From contig CM066994.1 of assembly GCA_033977485.1 (NCBI GenBank), positions 44,045,155 through 44,109,154 of the forward strand: a DNA stretch of 64,000 nt, given 5' to 3'. Below, one piece after another: positions 23,729 through 36,286 of the stretch. Position 1 is the stretch's first letter, and each line of letters starts with the position of its first letter. The notes beneath the pieces were generated by a model, which was not told where the DNA came from, did no database searches, and saw only the letters and a program-made list of their open reading frames with translations. The translations under genes were made by a program, and so were the position numbers. The DNA is from Hydrangea macrophylla (lineage: Eukaryota > Streptophyta > Magnoliopsida > Cornales > Hydrangeaceae).

Positions 23729-24619
23729 ATGGCCATGATAAACCCGTCTCGGAGCGCCATGGATTTCACAGCATCAAAAGTCAAGAGCCTCACCAAATTC
23801 AGATATTTCTTTGATCAGATTGGATTCTGTGAAGAAGCACGCCTTGAAGCCACCAAGGCCATCCTACAAGTTGCGAAAACTTACCAACAAGCATGTGTGG
23901 CCACCAGGGGCTCCGTCCGTCATGCCGCCCTAGAGGCCGAGTCCGCGATCACCTTCACAGATGCAGACATACAGGTCCCACACCCACACAATCGCCCGTT
24001 GTATGTCTCGGCCACGGTCCACGAAAGAGAGTTCAAAAGAGCATTGTAGACGGAGGAGCCTCCCTCAACATCATGCCGTTAACCACATTCAGGGCCACTG
24101 GCATCTCCCTTGAGAAACTGATTCCATAGGCCACAGACATCGCAGGGTTCGACAATGACACACGTCGAACAATTGGGTTTGTCACCACGTCACTTCGCCT
24201 CGGAAAGTTCCAAGCACCGGCCCGATTCCATGTGATCAATGCAGATACCTCGTATCATCTCCTAATAGGACGCAAATGGATGCACACGTTCGGCATCGTA
24301 CCATCCACCTACCATCAATGCATGAAAGGAAAAGTGAATACTAGCGAGGGAAGGAAAGTATTCACTGTGGCCGGGACCCTAAAAACCATTTGGAAATCAC
24401 GAGGCTCATATGGCGGAAGCGGAACTATTCGATGATGTTTGTTCCGAAGAAGAGACTATACCACCAGTCTCACCACGCGGCCTCACCATCCCAAAGTGGG
24501 AGGATGCCCGGAAAGAAGATTTCTCCTCGAAGGAGAAACAGAAACGTCGTCGTAGCGTTTCCCCAGAATGCATTCGAGTCAAGCTCCCTGACGGACGCTT
24601 TGTATACCGCTGTTTATGA
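23729..24619 (+). pseudogene. Aspartic protease region of the Tat element, frameshifted
   Basis: The reading frame breaks at about 24045, immediately before the protease active-site motif VDGGASLNIMP (about 24048-24080). It continues in another frame through LLIGRKWMH (about 24260) and switches back near 24400 to a linker ending at a TGA (24617-24619). DGGAS in place of DTGAS is typical of Tat proteases. The motif order (active-site triad, then hydrophobic-GRKWM flap region) matches retropepsins. Two frameshifts and one in-frame stop (TAG at about 24127) show it is defective. Confidence 0.75.
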
Positions 24620-24770
24620 CGGTGCGCGGGCTCGGGCCCGCAAGCTACACCTCACGGCCCTGAAGCCCCAGAATGCAATACCATAGGGACACCTGAAGCT
24701 TCCGAGCCCGGGGTAGCCCCGGAAACGTTCCAGGATGGACCACGCACCGCAGGACCAGAAATAGAATAAA

Positions 24771-26436
24771 TTAACCTCGCACCAGAAGGGAGAACCCCTC
24801 GTATCACCTTCATCTCCAAAGCAGCAATATCGGAGGAACGAGCCACGCTGATTTCCCTTCTCAAGGAATACATCGACGTATTCGCCTGGACGTACGACCA
24901 GATGCCGGGACTGGATACGTCCTTGGTAACACACAAGCTCAACGTTGATCCAAACCACCGGCCGGTGAAACAAGCACCTCGAGTGTTTCGACATGAACTA
25001 GAACTCCAGATTAAAACCGAGGTGGAGAAACTCCTTCATGCCGGGTTCATTAAGCCTATCAAGCACCCCACTTGGTTGGCGAACGTGGTACCGGTAAAAA
25101 AGAAGAATGGACAGATCAGAGTTTGTGTCGACTTCAGGGACCTAAACAAAGCATGTCCAAAAGATGAATTCCCTCTGCCAAATGTCGATACCCTAATCGA
25201 CGCCACATCCGGACATCAAGACTTCTCCTTCATGGACGGATTCAGCGGTTACAATCAGATCAAGATGGATCCAGGAGACGCAGAAAAGACAGCCTTTCGT
25301 ACCCCCTTTGGCAATTTTTATTACACCGTCATGCCTTTTGGACTGAAGAACGCAGGCGCCACTTACCAAAGGGCAATGACGACCATCTTCCATGATATGC
25401 TCCACCATAATTTGGAGGATTACGTGGACGACATCGTGGTGAAATCCAGGCAGGGGAGAGGCCATGAAAACGATCTTCGTGCCGTTTTCGAACGTTGCAG
25501 AAAATTTAAGCTCCGAATGAACCCACTCAAGTGTGCCTTCGGGGTTACGGCGGGAAAATTCCTCAGATTCATAGTCCACTGCCATGGCATCGACCTGGAC
25601 CCGACAAAGGCCAAATCAATCATGGACATGCCACCACCAAATACTCAGAAGCAACTAAAGCAATTCATGGGAAGGGTGTCCTATCTCCGCAGGTTCATTC
25701 CAGCGTTGTCCGAAATATCTCATCCCCTAGGAGATCTGCTGAAAGGGAAAGCCAAATTCAGATGGGAAGAAATCCACCGGGAATCTTTCGAAGCCATCAA
25801 GAGAGCTTTGTCGGCTCCCACTACCATGGTGGCTCCAACACAGGAAAAACCACTGCTCCTCTATCTCACATCCACACACAAATCTATTGGGGCATTACTT
25901 GCCCAGGAGATTGACGGGAAAGAAAAGCCGGTATACTACATTAGTCGAGTGATCCGTGATGCCGAGATAAGATATACTCCCATTGAGTGCCATTGTCTTG
26001 CACTCACCTTTGCAGCCCAAAAGTTCAGACACTACTTTCTCAGTCATGTTGTACACTTGGTCACGAGATGTGACCCATTGCGATATCTCCTATCCAAGCC
26101 TGCTCTCTCGGGACGGATGGCAAGATGGCTCCTTCTCTTGGCCGAATTTGATATCACTTGCGTGGCATCAAAAGCAATCAAAAGTCAGGCTTTGGCAGAT
26201 CTACTAGCCCAATTCCCCAGTGGAGAATTTGAGCCGCCTTGGGAAACACTTCCGGGAGAAGAACTCGACTGTGTAATGGCAATTGAAAACCTCGGGGAAT
26301 GGGCTCTCAGCTTTGACGGGTCCTCTACATCACTGGGAGGAGGAGCGGGAATCAACTTGATATCCCACTTAGACGGCTCCAAGCTTCATTTGTCCTATAA
26401 GCTTGACTTCAAATGCTCAAACAACGAGTCGGAATA
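24771..26436 (+). pseudogene. Reverse transcriptase, RNase H and 5' half of second RNase H (pol part 1)
   Basis: The frame is open from the stop at about 24768. RT motifs in order: WLANVVPVKKKNGQIRVCVD (about 25075), PLPNVDTLID, FMDGFSGYNQIKM, MPFGLKNAGATYQRAM and the catalytic YVDDIVV (about 25420). The first RNase H (about 25860-26210, SIGALLAQE.. to ALADLLAQF) is followed by the start of a second RNase H with WALSFDGSSTS (about 26297-26330). The coding sequence then ends at the TSD of the inserted solo LTR, inside the conserved NNESEYEAL block. A dual RNase H is diagnostic of Tat elements. Frame bookkeeping: removing 1474 bp of insertion restores continuity with 27911 onward. Confidence 0.88.
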
Positions 26437-27905
26437 TGTAGTAACCCGTATTTTTATGTTTAAATTGACGATTTAGACTTCGTGTGGGATTTCAGCGAAA
26501 ATTGGTCACAAGGGTATTTTGGTCATTTTTTTAATTTTATAAGTCATGAACTGAAAATATAATTTTTGGGAAAATTTGTGTTTGGTTAAATGAATTGCTA
26601 TTCGTATTGGAAGTTAAGAGTTTTCAATCTCTATTTAGAAGATATATCGATTTAGTCATTTTGAGAAAATATTCGCTTTTGCATTTATACGACTTTAACA
26701 TTTTGAGAAAATGTTCGCTTTTAATTATATTATTTAATAATATAATTACAAGAATAATAATTAAAATGAAAGATAATATTTACCTAACTAAATTTCCACT
26801 GTAATTAATATTATTTCGGAACCCGTAATTATACCTGCGCTTCCCCAAACCATGCTTATACCCGAAGCCAAACCCCCAAACATGTCCTATGAGGTGTCAT
26901 GTGTTTGAGTGTTTGGTGAGGTGTCTTGTGAGGTGTCCTATGAGGTGTCATGTGCTTGAGTGTTTTGTGAGGTGTCCTATGAGGTGTCTTGTGTGCTTGA
27001 GTGCTTGTGAGGTGTCCTATGAGGTGTCTTGTGAGGTGTTGTGTATAATATACATATTAGTGGCCTTCCCCCTTTCCCTATAAAAACCCCTCCCATTAGT
27101 TGTTGAAAGAAAGGAGTTAGGCCGAGATAGAAAAGAAAGAAGAAGAGAAGTGTTTGGGAGTTGCTCAACATCATCTATAGGTATCGGGTTGTGTACAATA
27201 TGCTTTCTAATTCTCCGGAGTATTTCTTGTTATCTCTATTTGTACTCTTTTGCAGTTTGTTGTGCTTTCATTTGGAATCCATGAATGTGTGTTGTTATTG
27301 GTCTAAAGGGTCCATAAGCAATGAGCACCCACCAACAGGCCAATAGGCCTCAGGGACCGACGTACTGGAGACGGGTGAGGTGAGGTGAGATGGCTTTTTG
27401 CTGTGTGACTCCTCGGGTAAGAGCGGTTGAGTAAGTGCTATGGAACTGAATGGTTCGTGAGCAGGGGGCACCTACCAACAGGCCAACAGGCCCCAGGGAC
27501 CGACGTACTGGAGACGGGTGAGGTGAGGTTGGTGGCCTTTGCTGTGTGACCAAGAGGAACCTGGTATGATGCTCTTGGTATGAGCGTTTGGGTAGTGTGA
27601 GTAGTTGGGTTATGAGTTTGGTCATATGATTTGATGTCGTTCTATTTATTTGTTTGTCATTATCCTTTTGAGCCTTTATTATTCCTGTCATATTGTATAC
27701 TTCCCGGTGTGGTTTTTAGATGCAGGCAGTGCCGGTAACCGAAGCCTGGAAGGGAGATAAGGCTAAGGATGATATAGGAGATCCGTGGAGAATATGGAGC
27801 TATTGGGAGATTTAAAGAAATATTGTACTTTTATTTTAAAGAATCAAAGTGTAATTCATTTTGCTTTTCAATGGAAAATACGCTTTATTTTTGCGGGGCG
27901 TCACA
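26437..27905 (+). mobile_element. Solo LTR nested in pol (Ty3/gypsy, probably chromoviral)
   Basis: This 1469-bp sequence starts TGTAGTAACCCG and ends GGGCGTCACA, with a perfect TSD GAATA (26432-26436 and 27906-27910). It contains a TATAAAAACCCC box near 27079, a tandem array of GAGGTGTCYTATGAGGTGTC (26889-27043) and a duplicated block around GACGTACTGGAGACGGGTG (27357 and 27500). No second LTR or coding region remains. Similar start and end sequences occur in Tekay/Del-type LTRs; that label is tentative. Confidence 0.85.
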
Positions 27906-29813
27906 GAATATGAGGCACTAATATTAGGACTCCTGGCGGCTGCTAATATGGGTGTCACCCGCCTGTGCATCAAGGGTGACTCCAATCTTGTTGTCAGACA
28001 AACCTCAGGAGAATTCGCGATCAGGGAGCCGGCTTTGGCAGAATACAGAACCATAGTTCAAAGGCTATTGGATAAATTTGAGGCCATTCGGATGGAGCAT
28101 GCGCCAAGATCGGACAATCCCTTCCCAGATGCTTTGGCAACCCTTGCTTCAAAGATCGACATACCCGAAGGCTCCACCCGAATCAAAATCATCAAAAGAA
28201 CTCTCCCATGCACCGTTTTGGAACTACTCCCCCCTGAGGAAATCAACGACTGGAGAGCACCTATCATCACCCAATTATTAAGTCGTGAAGGGAAAATGAC
28301 AGTGTCAGAACTAAAAAGCTTCACCCTCCTTGGACGCAATCTTTATTTTCGTGCTCCCACGGGCGTCTTGGCACGATGCGTAGGGGAAGAAGAGGCAAAA
28401 CTTCGACTCCACCAGATTCACCGAAATACGTGCAGAGACAAGGATATCAGTCTTTATCGGATGATACAGAGAAAAGGGTACTACTGGCCCGAAATGTCTA
28501 AAGAGGCTTCCACGTTCCAACGGACTTGCTCGAAATGTCCGAAAGATCCGAGCAAGGAAGATTGCAATTTTACGACTCAGATAGCGGATTGGCGCCATCC
28601 ATATATGGATTATTTGAACGAGAACTCTCTCCCCCTTGATAGAGGCGACGCGGCCATAGTAAAGAAGCGGGCCTCGAAATTCTTTGTCCACGAGAATCAG
28701 CTGTTTCGTCGCGGCTTCAATGGGGAGCCGCTGCGATGTCTTGCTGGGGGAGAAATTCACCAAGTCCTGAGTGAAGCACATGGGTTCGAGCACCAAGGGG
28801 GAACAAAATTATACCGCCACCTCCTAGGCTTAGGGTACTACTGGCCAACGATGGAAGAAGACTCAAGAAATCATGTCAAAAGATGCCACCCTTGCCAAGT
28901 CCACGGAAATCGAATCCATGCACCTGCCGTTGACTTGCGAGCACTATCAACACCATGGCCATTCCACACTTGGGCTCTCGATCTCATAGGGCCAATTTCT
29001 CCGGCATCAAAAGGCAATATTTGGATCCTCGCGGCCACAGAACTCTATACCAAATGGGTGGAGGCCATACCAATGCAGAAAGCAGTCGGGCCGGTAGTAG
29101 CGGCCTTCATCCGAGAGCACATTGTGTGCCGCTTCGGAATCCCCAAAGTAGTCCTATCTGATAATGGAACACCATTCATCAACAAGCATGTGGGACAGCT
29201 CCTCCTAAACTATGACATCACTCACCACAAGTCCACTCTTTATTACCCCAAGGGCAATGGTCAGGCCGAGGCAACAAATAAAACACTACTGAAAATCTTA
29301 AGTAGGACAATGAAGGACTGTCCTAAGATATGGGCCGACCAACTCCCCCTAGCCCTTTGGGCTTACAGAACCTCCAAGAGACGACCAACTCAGGCGACTC
29401 CTTTCTCTCTGGTCTACGGAGCTGAATCAGTTTTACCCGCAGAGTTGGTGGTTGCCTCTGCCCGAATTGCCATAAAAAGCGAGGTTCTACACGACCCCCG
29501 CCCAACTATGCTCGAACAACTGGACGAGCATAGGGACAGGGCGCAATCAAACCTCCAAAAGTACCAGAAGCAAATCGCACGGGCTTACGATGCCATGGTC
29601 CGACCCAGAGTTTTTAAGGAAGGAGACTTAATTTTGAAGGCAGCCAAGCACATCATGCGGGGTATTTCGGCGCCCAAATTCACGCCACAGTGGGAAGGAC
29701 CCTATGAAGTTAAAGAAGCTAATCCCAGCGGGTACTATAGGATCCAGAAGGTTGGTGAAAAATCCATATCTGGACCAATCAATACCCAATGGTTAAAGCT
29801 ATATCATGCTTAG
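27906..29813 (+). pseudogene. Second RNase H (3' half) and integrase of the Tat element (pol part 2)
   Basis: The reading frame is open from the LTR junction to TAG/TAA at 29813. It resumes the second RNase H (EYEALILGLLAAANMG, IKGDSNLVV), then shows two tandem zinc-binding H2C2-like modules: LHQIHRNTC...CSKC (about 28408-28540) and EAHGFEHQGGTK...CHPCQ (about 28770-28905). The integrase core carries ALDLIGP (about 28975), LSDNGTPF (about 29157) and GNGQAEATNK (about 29256), supplying the D, D and E residues. The C-terminus has the GPY-like WEGPYEVKEA. There is no chromodomain. Open in itself, but it is severed from its 5' half by the solo LTR. Confidence 0.88.
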
Positions 29814-30038
29814 GCAGCACTTTTTTTTTCTTGTTGTTCTGCTGTTTTGCCTACCCTAGAAAAAGTTGTTAGCTGAAAGAACATGTATACCACAACATTC
29901 ATGAATAACTTATTATTTTCAAAGGTACTCTCCCCACATTACTAAACGAAGCACCAAGCTAAAAAAAAAAAAAATCAACTCCACTCACAACTAGATTACC
30001 CAGGTCATTCAACATCCAGCAAACTCAACAGTAGTTGT

Positions 30039-30717
30039 TTACTCCACAAACAATCCTGTAATCACCAAAGTTTCGTTAGTAACTTCATCTGTAGTAATCC
30101 CTGCCCTCGAGCGTTGCTCCACTATTTTCGATCTTGCCAGCCTCTCCTCACACACCTTGCACTCCTCCTCACCACGATCCACGACCGCCTGAAGCCGCAA
30201 AGCTCGAGCCTCCTGCTGCGCCGTGCGAGGCACTCCCGACCTCCTCCACTGACCCGCGGTAGTCACTAGTTCCACCCGAGCTCTCCGGAAATTCTCGCTG
30301 ACCGCAACAAACTGCCACTCATCAAAATGCCTTCGCCGTCTGGCCTCCACAAATTGTCGCAGTAAGACCACCATGTCCAAATGCTCCGTCAGCCACAACA
30401 GACGCAGCCCCTGTGTGCTTATATCATGTATATCACCTCTTACTCACTGCATATAATCGTAAGTGGCATCCCCCAGGTTAGTCCTAGACATCTCTAAAAG
30501 TACATTGCCCAACTTCTTACAAGCTAATAATCTCTCTTGTTGGTTCATATATGTTAAGGATAAAGGTCTGTGGATGGTGTACATACACCCTCTCCAAAAA
30601 AGGCACAAGTATTTCCCATACGGGAATACCTCGCCAGCCATCTTGCGTATCACCAAACGTCTCTGGTAGCCGTGAAAAGCCTGGCCCCGAATTGGACGCC
30701 CATGACGAGCCTGTCAT
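30039..30717 (-). pseudogene. Antisense ORF A: degenerate member of the DGWRG family
   Basis: I do not recognise this family. The start MTGSSWASN (30717) leads to LPETFGDTQDGWRG and LERVYVHHPQTF, matching ORFs B and C. Homology then shifts frame (LLACKKLGNVLLEMSRTNL, to about 30446), stops, and resumes at 30398 as WLTEHLDMVVLLRQFVEARR to a C-terminus ending VITGLFVE, compared with LDTGLFG in B. The C-terminal half is Arg/Glu-rich and probably coiled coil. A TATATATAA box lies at 30786-30794 on the minus strand, about 70 nt before the ATG. It is located 225 bp after integrase. Frameshift and stop make it a likely pseudogene. Confidence 0.6.
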
Positions 30718-30785
30718 ACTTTGGCCCACCTAAAACTCACCTAGCGGTATAGTCGCCTCACCAAGCAAGTTATACATACTCCTCT

Positions 30786-30794
30786 TATATATAC
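30786..30794 (-). promoter_or_regulatory. Putative TATA box for antisense ORF A
   Basis: On the minus strand the sequence reads GTGTATATATAAGAGG, about 70 nt upstream of the ORF A start. The same arrangement precedes ORFs B and C. Confidence 0.45.
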
Positions 30795-31188
30795 ACTACT
30801 TCAAAGCAAACCGTACACTGGCACGTTGTCACCACACGAACCTTTCAGCAAAACTCTAACCCCACCTCTTTATCTCTGTATGTGCCACGTGTGGACATGT
30901 AAACACTTTTTTATTTTAATTACAATTTTAACTTTTCTATTTTCTTTCGCAACTATCCATGCATATGTTGTAACTTCTCCCACCCAAAATCTTCCCCCTT
31001 TATCTCCTACGATACACACATATCACATATATTGCATAGACAAGAAAACATGCATTACAAAAAAAAACAATATATATATATATATTTTTTTAAAAAGAGG
31101 GGAACATATTACAATGGACGCACCACCATGTTCAAGAAAGATAAAAGTAAAAGATCTGGCACACCTCCCTACGCACGCAGAGAGGCAC

Positions 31189-34100
31189 CTATCGAAAAAC
31201 ACGAAGAACATCTATGTCCTCGGCGGGAAACAAATCGCCAATCCCAGGACTACCCGCAGGCATCTGAAGGGCACTAGCCTCAAAATTACCCAAAGTACCC
31301 AAATATGCACGAACCTTAATAACTGCCCTCTCGCGATCCCCAAGACTTGACTTCTCCACCCTCAGTGCCGCCAACCGGCGCTCTAATTCAAACTCTTCCT
31401 GTTCTATCTCCACCATCCTCGTGCTCACGCCAGCCATCTCGGCATCTGCACATCTCAACCCAGCGGCTACCCTAACCAAGGCCACACGAGACTCCAACCA
31501 ACTTACATCAGAACCCATAACCTCTCTAAACGATGCAAGCTCGCTTGCCATATTATTGAGAAGGCTTCCACTTAAATCCTCCACAGTAGTGGCAAATAAG
31601 CTCCAAACTATAGATGCAAGCGTACTTAAGAAAAATGATCTCAAACCAGTAGCAACCTTCATAACGGAAGAAGAAAAAGTCTGAGGATAACGACGATATA
31701 CCATACTCAACACAGCCCTCTCAGTGACATGTGCAAGAGCCGGGAAAGGAACGTCACTAGGTTCTTCCCCTAGAATACTGGCCAAACTCGGAACAGCTAG
31801 CCCGCCTTCGGGAGAACTCCCATGAGATAAAGACACCGCGACAGGAGCCGCTACAGAAGCCATAACACCAACCGCCTCGGAAGCCGACCCCAAAACCGAA
31901 TCAGTGGTCCCACCAAACGATATATGATGGATAGCACCAAAGCCTGACGTCCGCCCACCAATTTCAGTGGACTGCAGCTCCAAAGTCGTATCACTACCGG
32001 ATCGAAAAGCTCCAAGCGCCACAGTTGCCCCAACACCACCGGTAGCCGACCCAAAGATAGTATCCCCACTATAGGAGGAACCGGCAAATCTCCCAAAGCC
32101 GGAATCGGAAATTGAAAGCCCACTCTCGACTAAACACGTACCGCCAACACTACCCAACGAACGGCTAGAGCCAAAAACACACGCAACAGAGGAAGAGGCA
32201 GAACCCGAGGTATCCATCACCGGTAGCTGCATACGCTCCACGACCTCATCAGAAGTGTCACTATCCACTCCCTCGAATCGCTCCCGCGCGCCCCTCCCCT
32301 GTACTGATATTACACTCCTGATTTTCCCGAGACCCGTCGAGCGACCCATCTCCCACCTCACCACACATAAAAACCTCCCCCATGAACGGCCGAGAAACTG
32401 GAGCAACACCCGCATTCACCAACAACGAATCCTCCAAAGCTGTACCATAAAGAGGAATGTCATGAATATCATCCGAAGGAATCGATAACCCTACATCACC
32501 GGTGTCCTCGGTGCCCTCCGTATCAATGATGACAGATTCGCGCCCCTTGCCCCCACTCTTCCTCTTCCTTTTATTTACCGCGCGAGGCACAACCTGAAAA
32601 TGCAGAAGGCAAAACTTAATCAACAAAACCCTTTATTTTAAAATAATAATAATAATATTAATATATAAATATATATATATATAATAATAATCATAAAATA
32701 GAAAGAAAAAAAAAGGGGGGCTCACGTGTTTCTTTCTCCGTATGGGGCTGGCCTCAGAACTATCGAACTCAATCAATGAGAAACCACTATCCCATTCAAC
32801 ACCATCAATTAACACAACACTCCTTTGTAATCGGTCAAAAAATTGGGATTTACCCCACCTAGAACCATCATGAATACGAGTGGCACCGTCTTTACTACTT
32901 ATCACTCGTAATGAGGGGTCCGCATTTCTTATCCGCGGCACGGACACCGGCATAGGCACACCATCACAATACGCATAAAACCTCGCCTGAGCATGTCGCC
33001 AAAAGGGAGCATAGTCGCCTACACAAAAACCAGAAGTCTCCGGCCCAACCAATAACACTGTGTCAGGACCCATGCTACTACGCCCCTCATAGCAATCACG
33101 CAAACCGACACGCGGGAACGACGAGTCCAGAACCACAGCTCCTTGATTAAGGCCGAACTGCCTACATACCCTATCTGGACAGTACACCATCTCACGGGCC
33201 CCCCGCTCAGTAAACCGAGGTAAGTACATACGTGTAACAGCGTAGACGGCCGCCACCACATCAGCTTCCTCGCCTCCTAAAGTACTCCTCCCCACACTTC
33301 GAGCGTCAACCCGACGGAACAACGGAGAAGATAACAAGGTCATAACGGCAACTTCCATATACGGCCGAAAAATTAAAGCAGACTCATCATCAATAACATG
33401 AGCCAGAGGAAACTACGGTTGTACGTCAGAACCCCATCGCTGTCCCCAAAATTTAGATGTCCTCCTCGGAGACCCGGGTCCTGCATATCCACGCCATCGC
33501 TCATACAAAAACAGCTGCAAAAATAAATAGGACACATGTGTAGCAATGTCATATCGCCCCACCGAGCGCCGCATATCATGGGCTACCATATCCAATCGCA
33601 AATATAGGGAGCCCAGAAACATCTGTGCTAACGGGAGGACTTGCCCACGTGACAAAATGCTGGCCATTCCAAACAAATACGAACAAGGACCATCCTCCGG
33701 GGCACCCCCAAATATGTATCTTGATAACCAACAAGCTAGATAGGCAACAAGACAATGTTCCCTACCCTTACCAACATAACTCTTACGATGCCGCCGTTTC
33801 AGCCCCGATTGTCGATCCTCCCAGAAGTACCTAAGAAAAGCACGGTAATCAACCTTATCCCCGTTCGGTGTAGGCCCCCCGGGTCTCTCTCTTCCATCAT
33901 TATGAAAATGTGAAGTAAATTGGCACGCGACGGAACCAGCCTCCAATCCACCCACTATCACACTCTCCTCCGCTGAAAGCACATAAGAACCAAAATCCAA
34001 GCCACCAATAATATTCAACGCAAACAAAGCGGAGACGTCTTCCAACGTAGGGGTAAATTCACCCCCAAGCAGCAATAAAGGTATGAGTGCTCGAGCACCA

Positions 34101-34517
34101 TCGCGAAATCAGAGTCAACATGTCTCTCTCTTCCAAGGTTCGCTCCATATCTCTAAACAAGCAAATAGAATCATACACTTGTGCCTCCTTTAGTATGGCT
34201 TCAAAACTAACCACTATATGCTCCGTCCACTCATCCCATGCCTCACACCGAGCAACCCCAGAAGTAGCTACAAATTTCAATGCAGAATGCAGATATTCAC
34301 CTTTCTCCACTCCCAAACAAATAATACAATGAGCAGGCAGCAAATCATACCTCGTGGCACTATCACCATCGGAACATACACCATCCCTATTAACACTTTC
34401 AAGAATCGGTTGCCAAAAACTATCTCCGGGTACTATATAAGGGGCTCGCTGCCAAAACCTTTCGTCAGTGCCCAAAAGCGGCGGATCACCTTCTCTATGA
34501 CCGAGCTCTTGCACCAT
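31189..34517 (-). pseudogene. Antisense plant-mobile-domain (PMD) gene of the Tat element
   Basis: Minus strand. From an ATG at 34517 (MVQELGHREG) the frame reaches the PMD hallmark SRWCSSTHTFIAAWG, then breaks at a run of five G (about 34065) and continues one frame over as GEFTPTLEDVSALFALNIIG. The W..HTF..GE.TPTLEDV block is characteristic of PMD (MAIN/MAIL-like) proteins. A TAG lies in frame at 33413-33415; the same frame continues to 32726, where an AAACAC/GTGAGC donor and a TTTTCAG acceptor (intron 32594-32725) join to a basic NKRKRK segment. Another frame change near 32300 leads to a Ser/Thr-rich region and a C-terminal coiled coil (LERRLAALRVEK) ending at 31189. PMD proteins are found in plant retrotransposons and MULEs and in host MAIN/MAIL1. 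Molecular function is unclear. Decay is evident, although the protein is largely readable. Confidence 0.75.
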
Positions 34518-34719
34518 CACGAAAAAAGAATCAACACCCAATAAGAGAATGCTGCAAAACAATATATCCTGATAAGAATCACAAAGCTGTGCAATCAATG
34601 GCCATAAAAACATACTGTTAAAAATCAAAAGACAACAACGACAAGGTTAGTCTGCTCCAAAACCAATCTCTCTATTTGTATTAAACGTCGTTATTTATTT
34701 CTCAGTGAAAGGATTTTTT

Positions 34720-36190
34720 TTTTGGCCTCGGTCCCCCCCCCCCCCCCCCCACATTCCAAAACTCGGTTTTTAAAAAAAAAAAAAAAGAGAAAAAGAAAAA
34801 AGGTTGTTCGGAACATACTCCCTTCGGAATACTTTAAGGAAAACGAAGGACAATCTTCGATAGCCCGTCGGAACCCCACCCTCGGAAATCACAAAATGAG
34901 GGGTTCGGCCCCTTCCTCCGACACAAAAAAAAAATAAAAAATAATAATAATAATAAAAAAAACATTCGGCCTCCGTCTCCGACACACCTTCGCCCCCTAA
35001 CTCGGAACCGCCCCCTAACTCGGAACCGCCCCCCACCTTCGGCACCTAACTCCGGACCTCCTCCCTCCGCTCTCACCCTTCGGACACCCCCCTTTCGGAC
35101 CCCCTATCCCGACACCCTCACCTATCCGAAAAACTCGCTCTCTCCCTTTCCGAAACCTACCCCTTTCCCGCAACTCCCTTCCCATCCGAAACTCTCTCCG
35201 AAACTCTCTTTCTCTCGGATACCCCCTCCCCTTCGGAAAACAAAAAGTATATATGCCTCGGACCCTTAAAAAAAATGAGAAATACAATCGGACCCTACCC
35301 CCAAACCTCCTTCGGAACCTCCACCGGACACCTCCCCCGAACTTCCACACCCTCGGACCCCCCCCCCCCCCCCCACACCCTTCGGAAACACCCAACCCCT
35401 ACCCTTCGGAACCTATATTCGGAATACCCACCCCCACCCTCGGAACACCCACCCCCACTATCAAAAAACAAAAAAAATCCAAAGGACCTTCGAATCCGAA
35501 CACTCTCGGAATCCCCTCCGGAAACCCACACCCACTCGGCCCCCTTCATACCGTTCGGACCCCCACTTTCGGAACACCCAAACCTCCGACCATTCACCCT
35601 TCGGCCCACTCGGAACCCCTCACTACCAAACCACCCAACTCTCGAAACCACCCTCATCCCCGAACCTTCCGGACCTTCGGAACCCATTTCCGAAGCCCTC
35701 CCCCATCGGAAACCCCACCTCCGGAACTTCCCCCATTCGAAATCAATCAAAAAAAAAAATCGAAGCACTCGGAACCCTCTCCCCCTTCCGGACCCCTTCT
35801 CCGAAACACACCGCCGGAGCTCCCCCCATCGGAACCCACTTCCGAAAGCAAAAAAAAAAAAGAAACCCGAAAGGGGCTTTCGGCCCCTAACTCTCGGATC
35901 ACTCTCGGAACCTTCTCCCTCTTGGCCCCCTTCTCCGAAATACACCGCCGGTACTTCCCTACCATTCGGAAACCCCCCAACCTCCGGAAACACCCCCACC
36001 CACTCGGCAATCCCCCTCCCCTTCGGAACCATCGAAAACCTAAAAAAAAAAAAAAAAAGGGGCATCGGCCCCTAGCTCTGCCTTCGGCTCCCCACCCCCT
36101 CTCTCACGGACCTCCCGCCTCGCCACACCACCACCACCAAACCATCCCCCCACCCAATTTCACCACCACCCCCCCCTCCCCATGGACCCG
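34720..36190. repeat. C-rich/G-rich low-complexity region, degenerate TTCGGAACCCC repeats
   Basis: About 1.5 kb is built from variants of CCTTCGGAACCC with poly-C (18 C at 34733-34750) and poly-A interruptions. Long overlapping frames exist on both strands (Pro-rich on plus, Gly/Arg-rich on minus), as expected from skewed repeats; none is called as a gene. It lies between the PMD ORF and its possible upstream non-coding exon, so it may be intronic. Confidence 0.75.
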
Positions 36191-36286
36191 TCTATATATA
36201 ACACCTTGAAATCCCAAATTCAAAACTTCTAAACCCTAATACAACTACATCCATACATACACATATATACACACGTCTTCATTTAG

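Noticed and set aside
27350..27691. 113-aa minus-strand frame in the nested solo LTR
   Set aside because: It crosses a duplicated LTR block and has no recognisable domain.
30826..31350. 174-aa plus-strand frame with a hydrophobic segment
   Set aside because: It overlaps the antisense PMD end and the ORF A promoter; composition follows AT-rich sequence and shifts across unrelated blocks.
34722..36209. Long overlapping reading frames on both strands (up to about 318 aa)
   Set aside because: They come from C-rich TTCGGAACCC repeats; composition is pure Pro/Ser/Thr on one strand and Gly/Arg on the other, and no domain is present.
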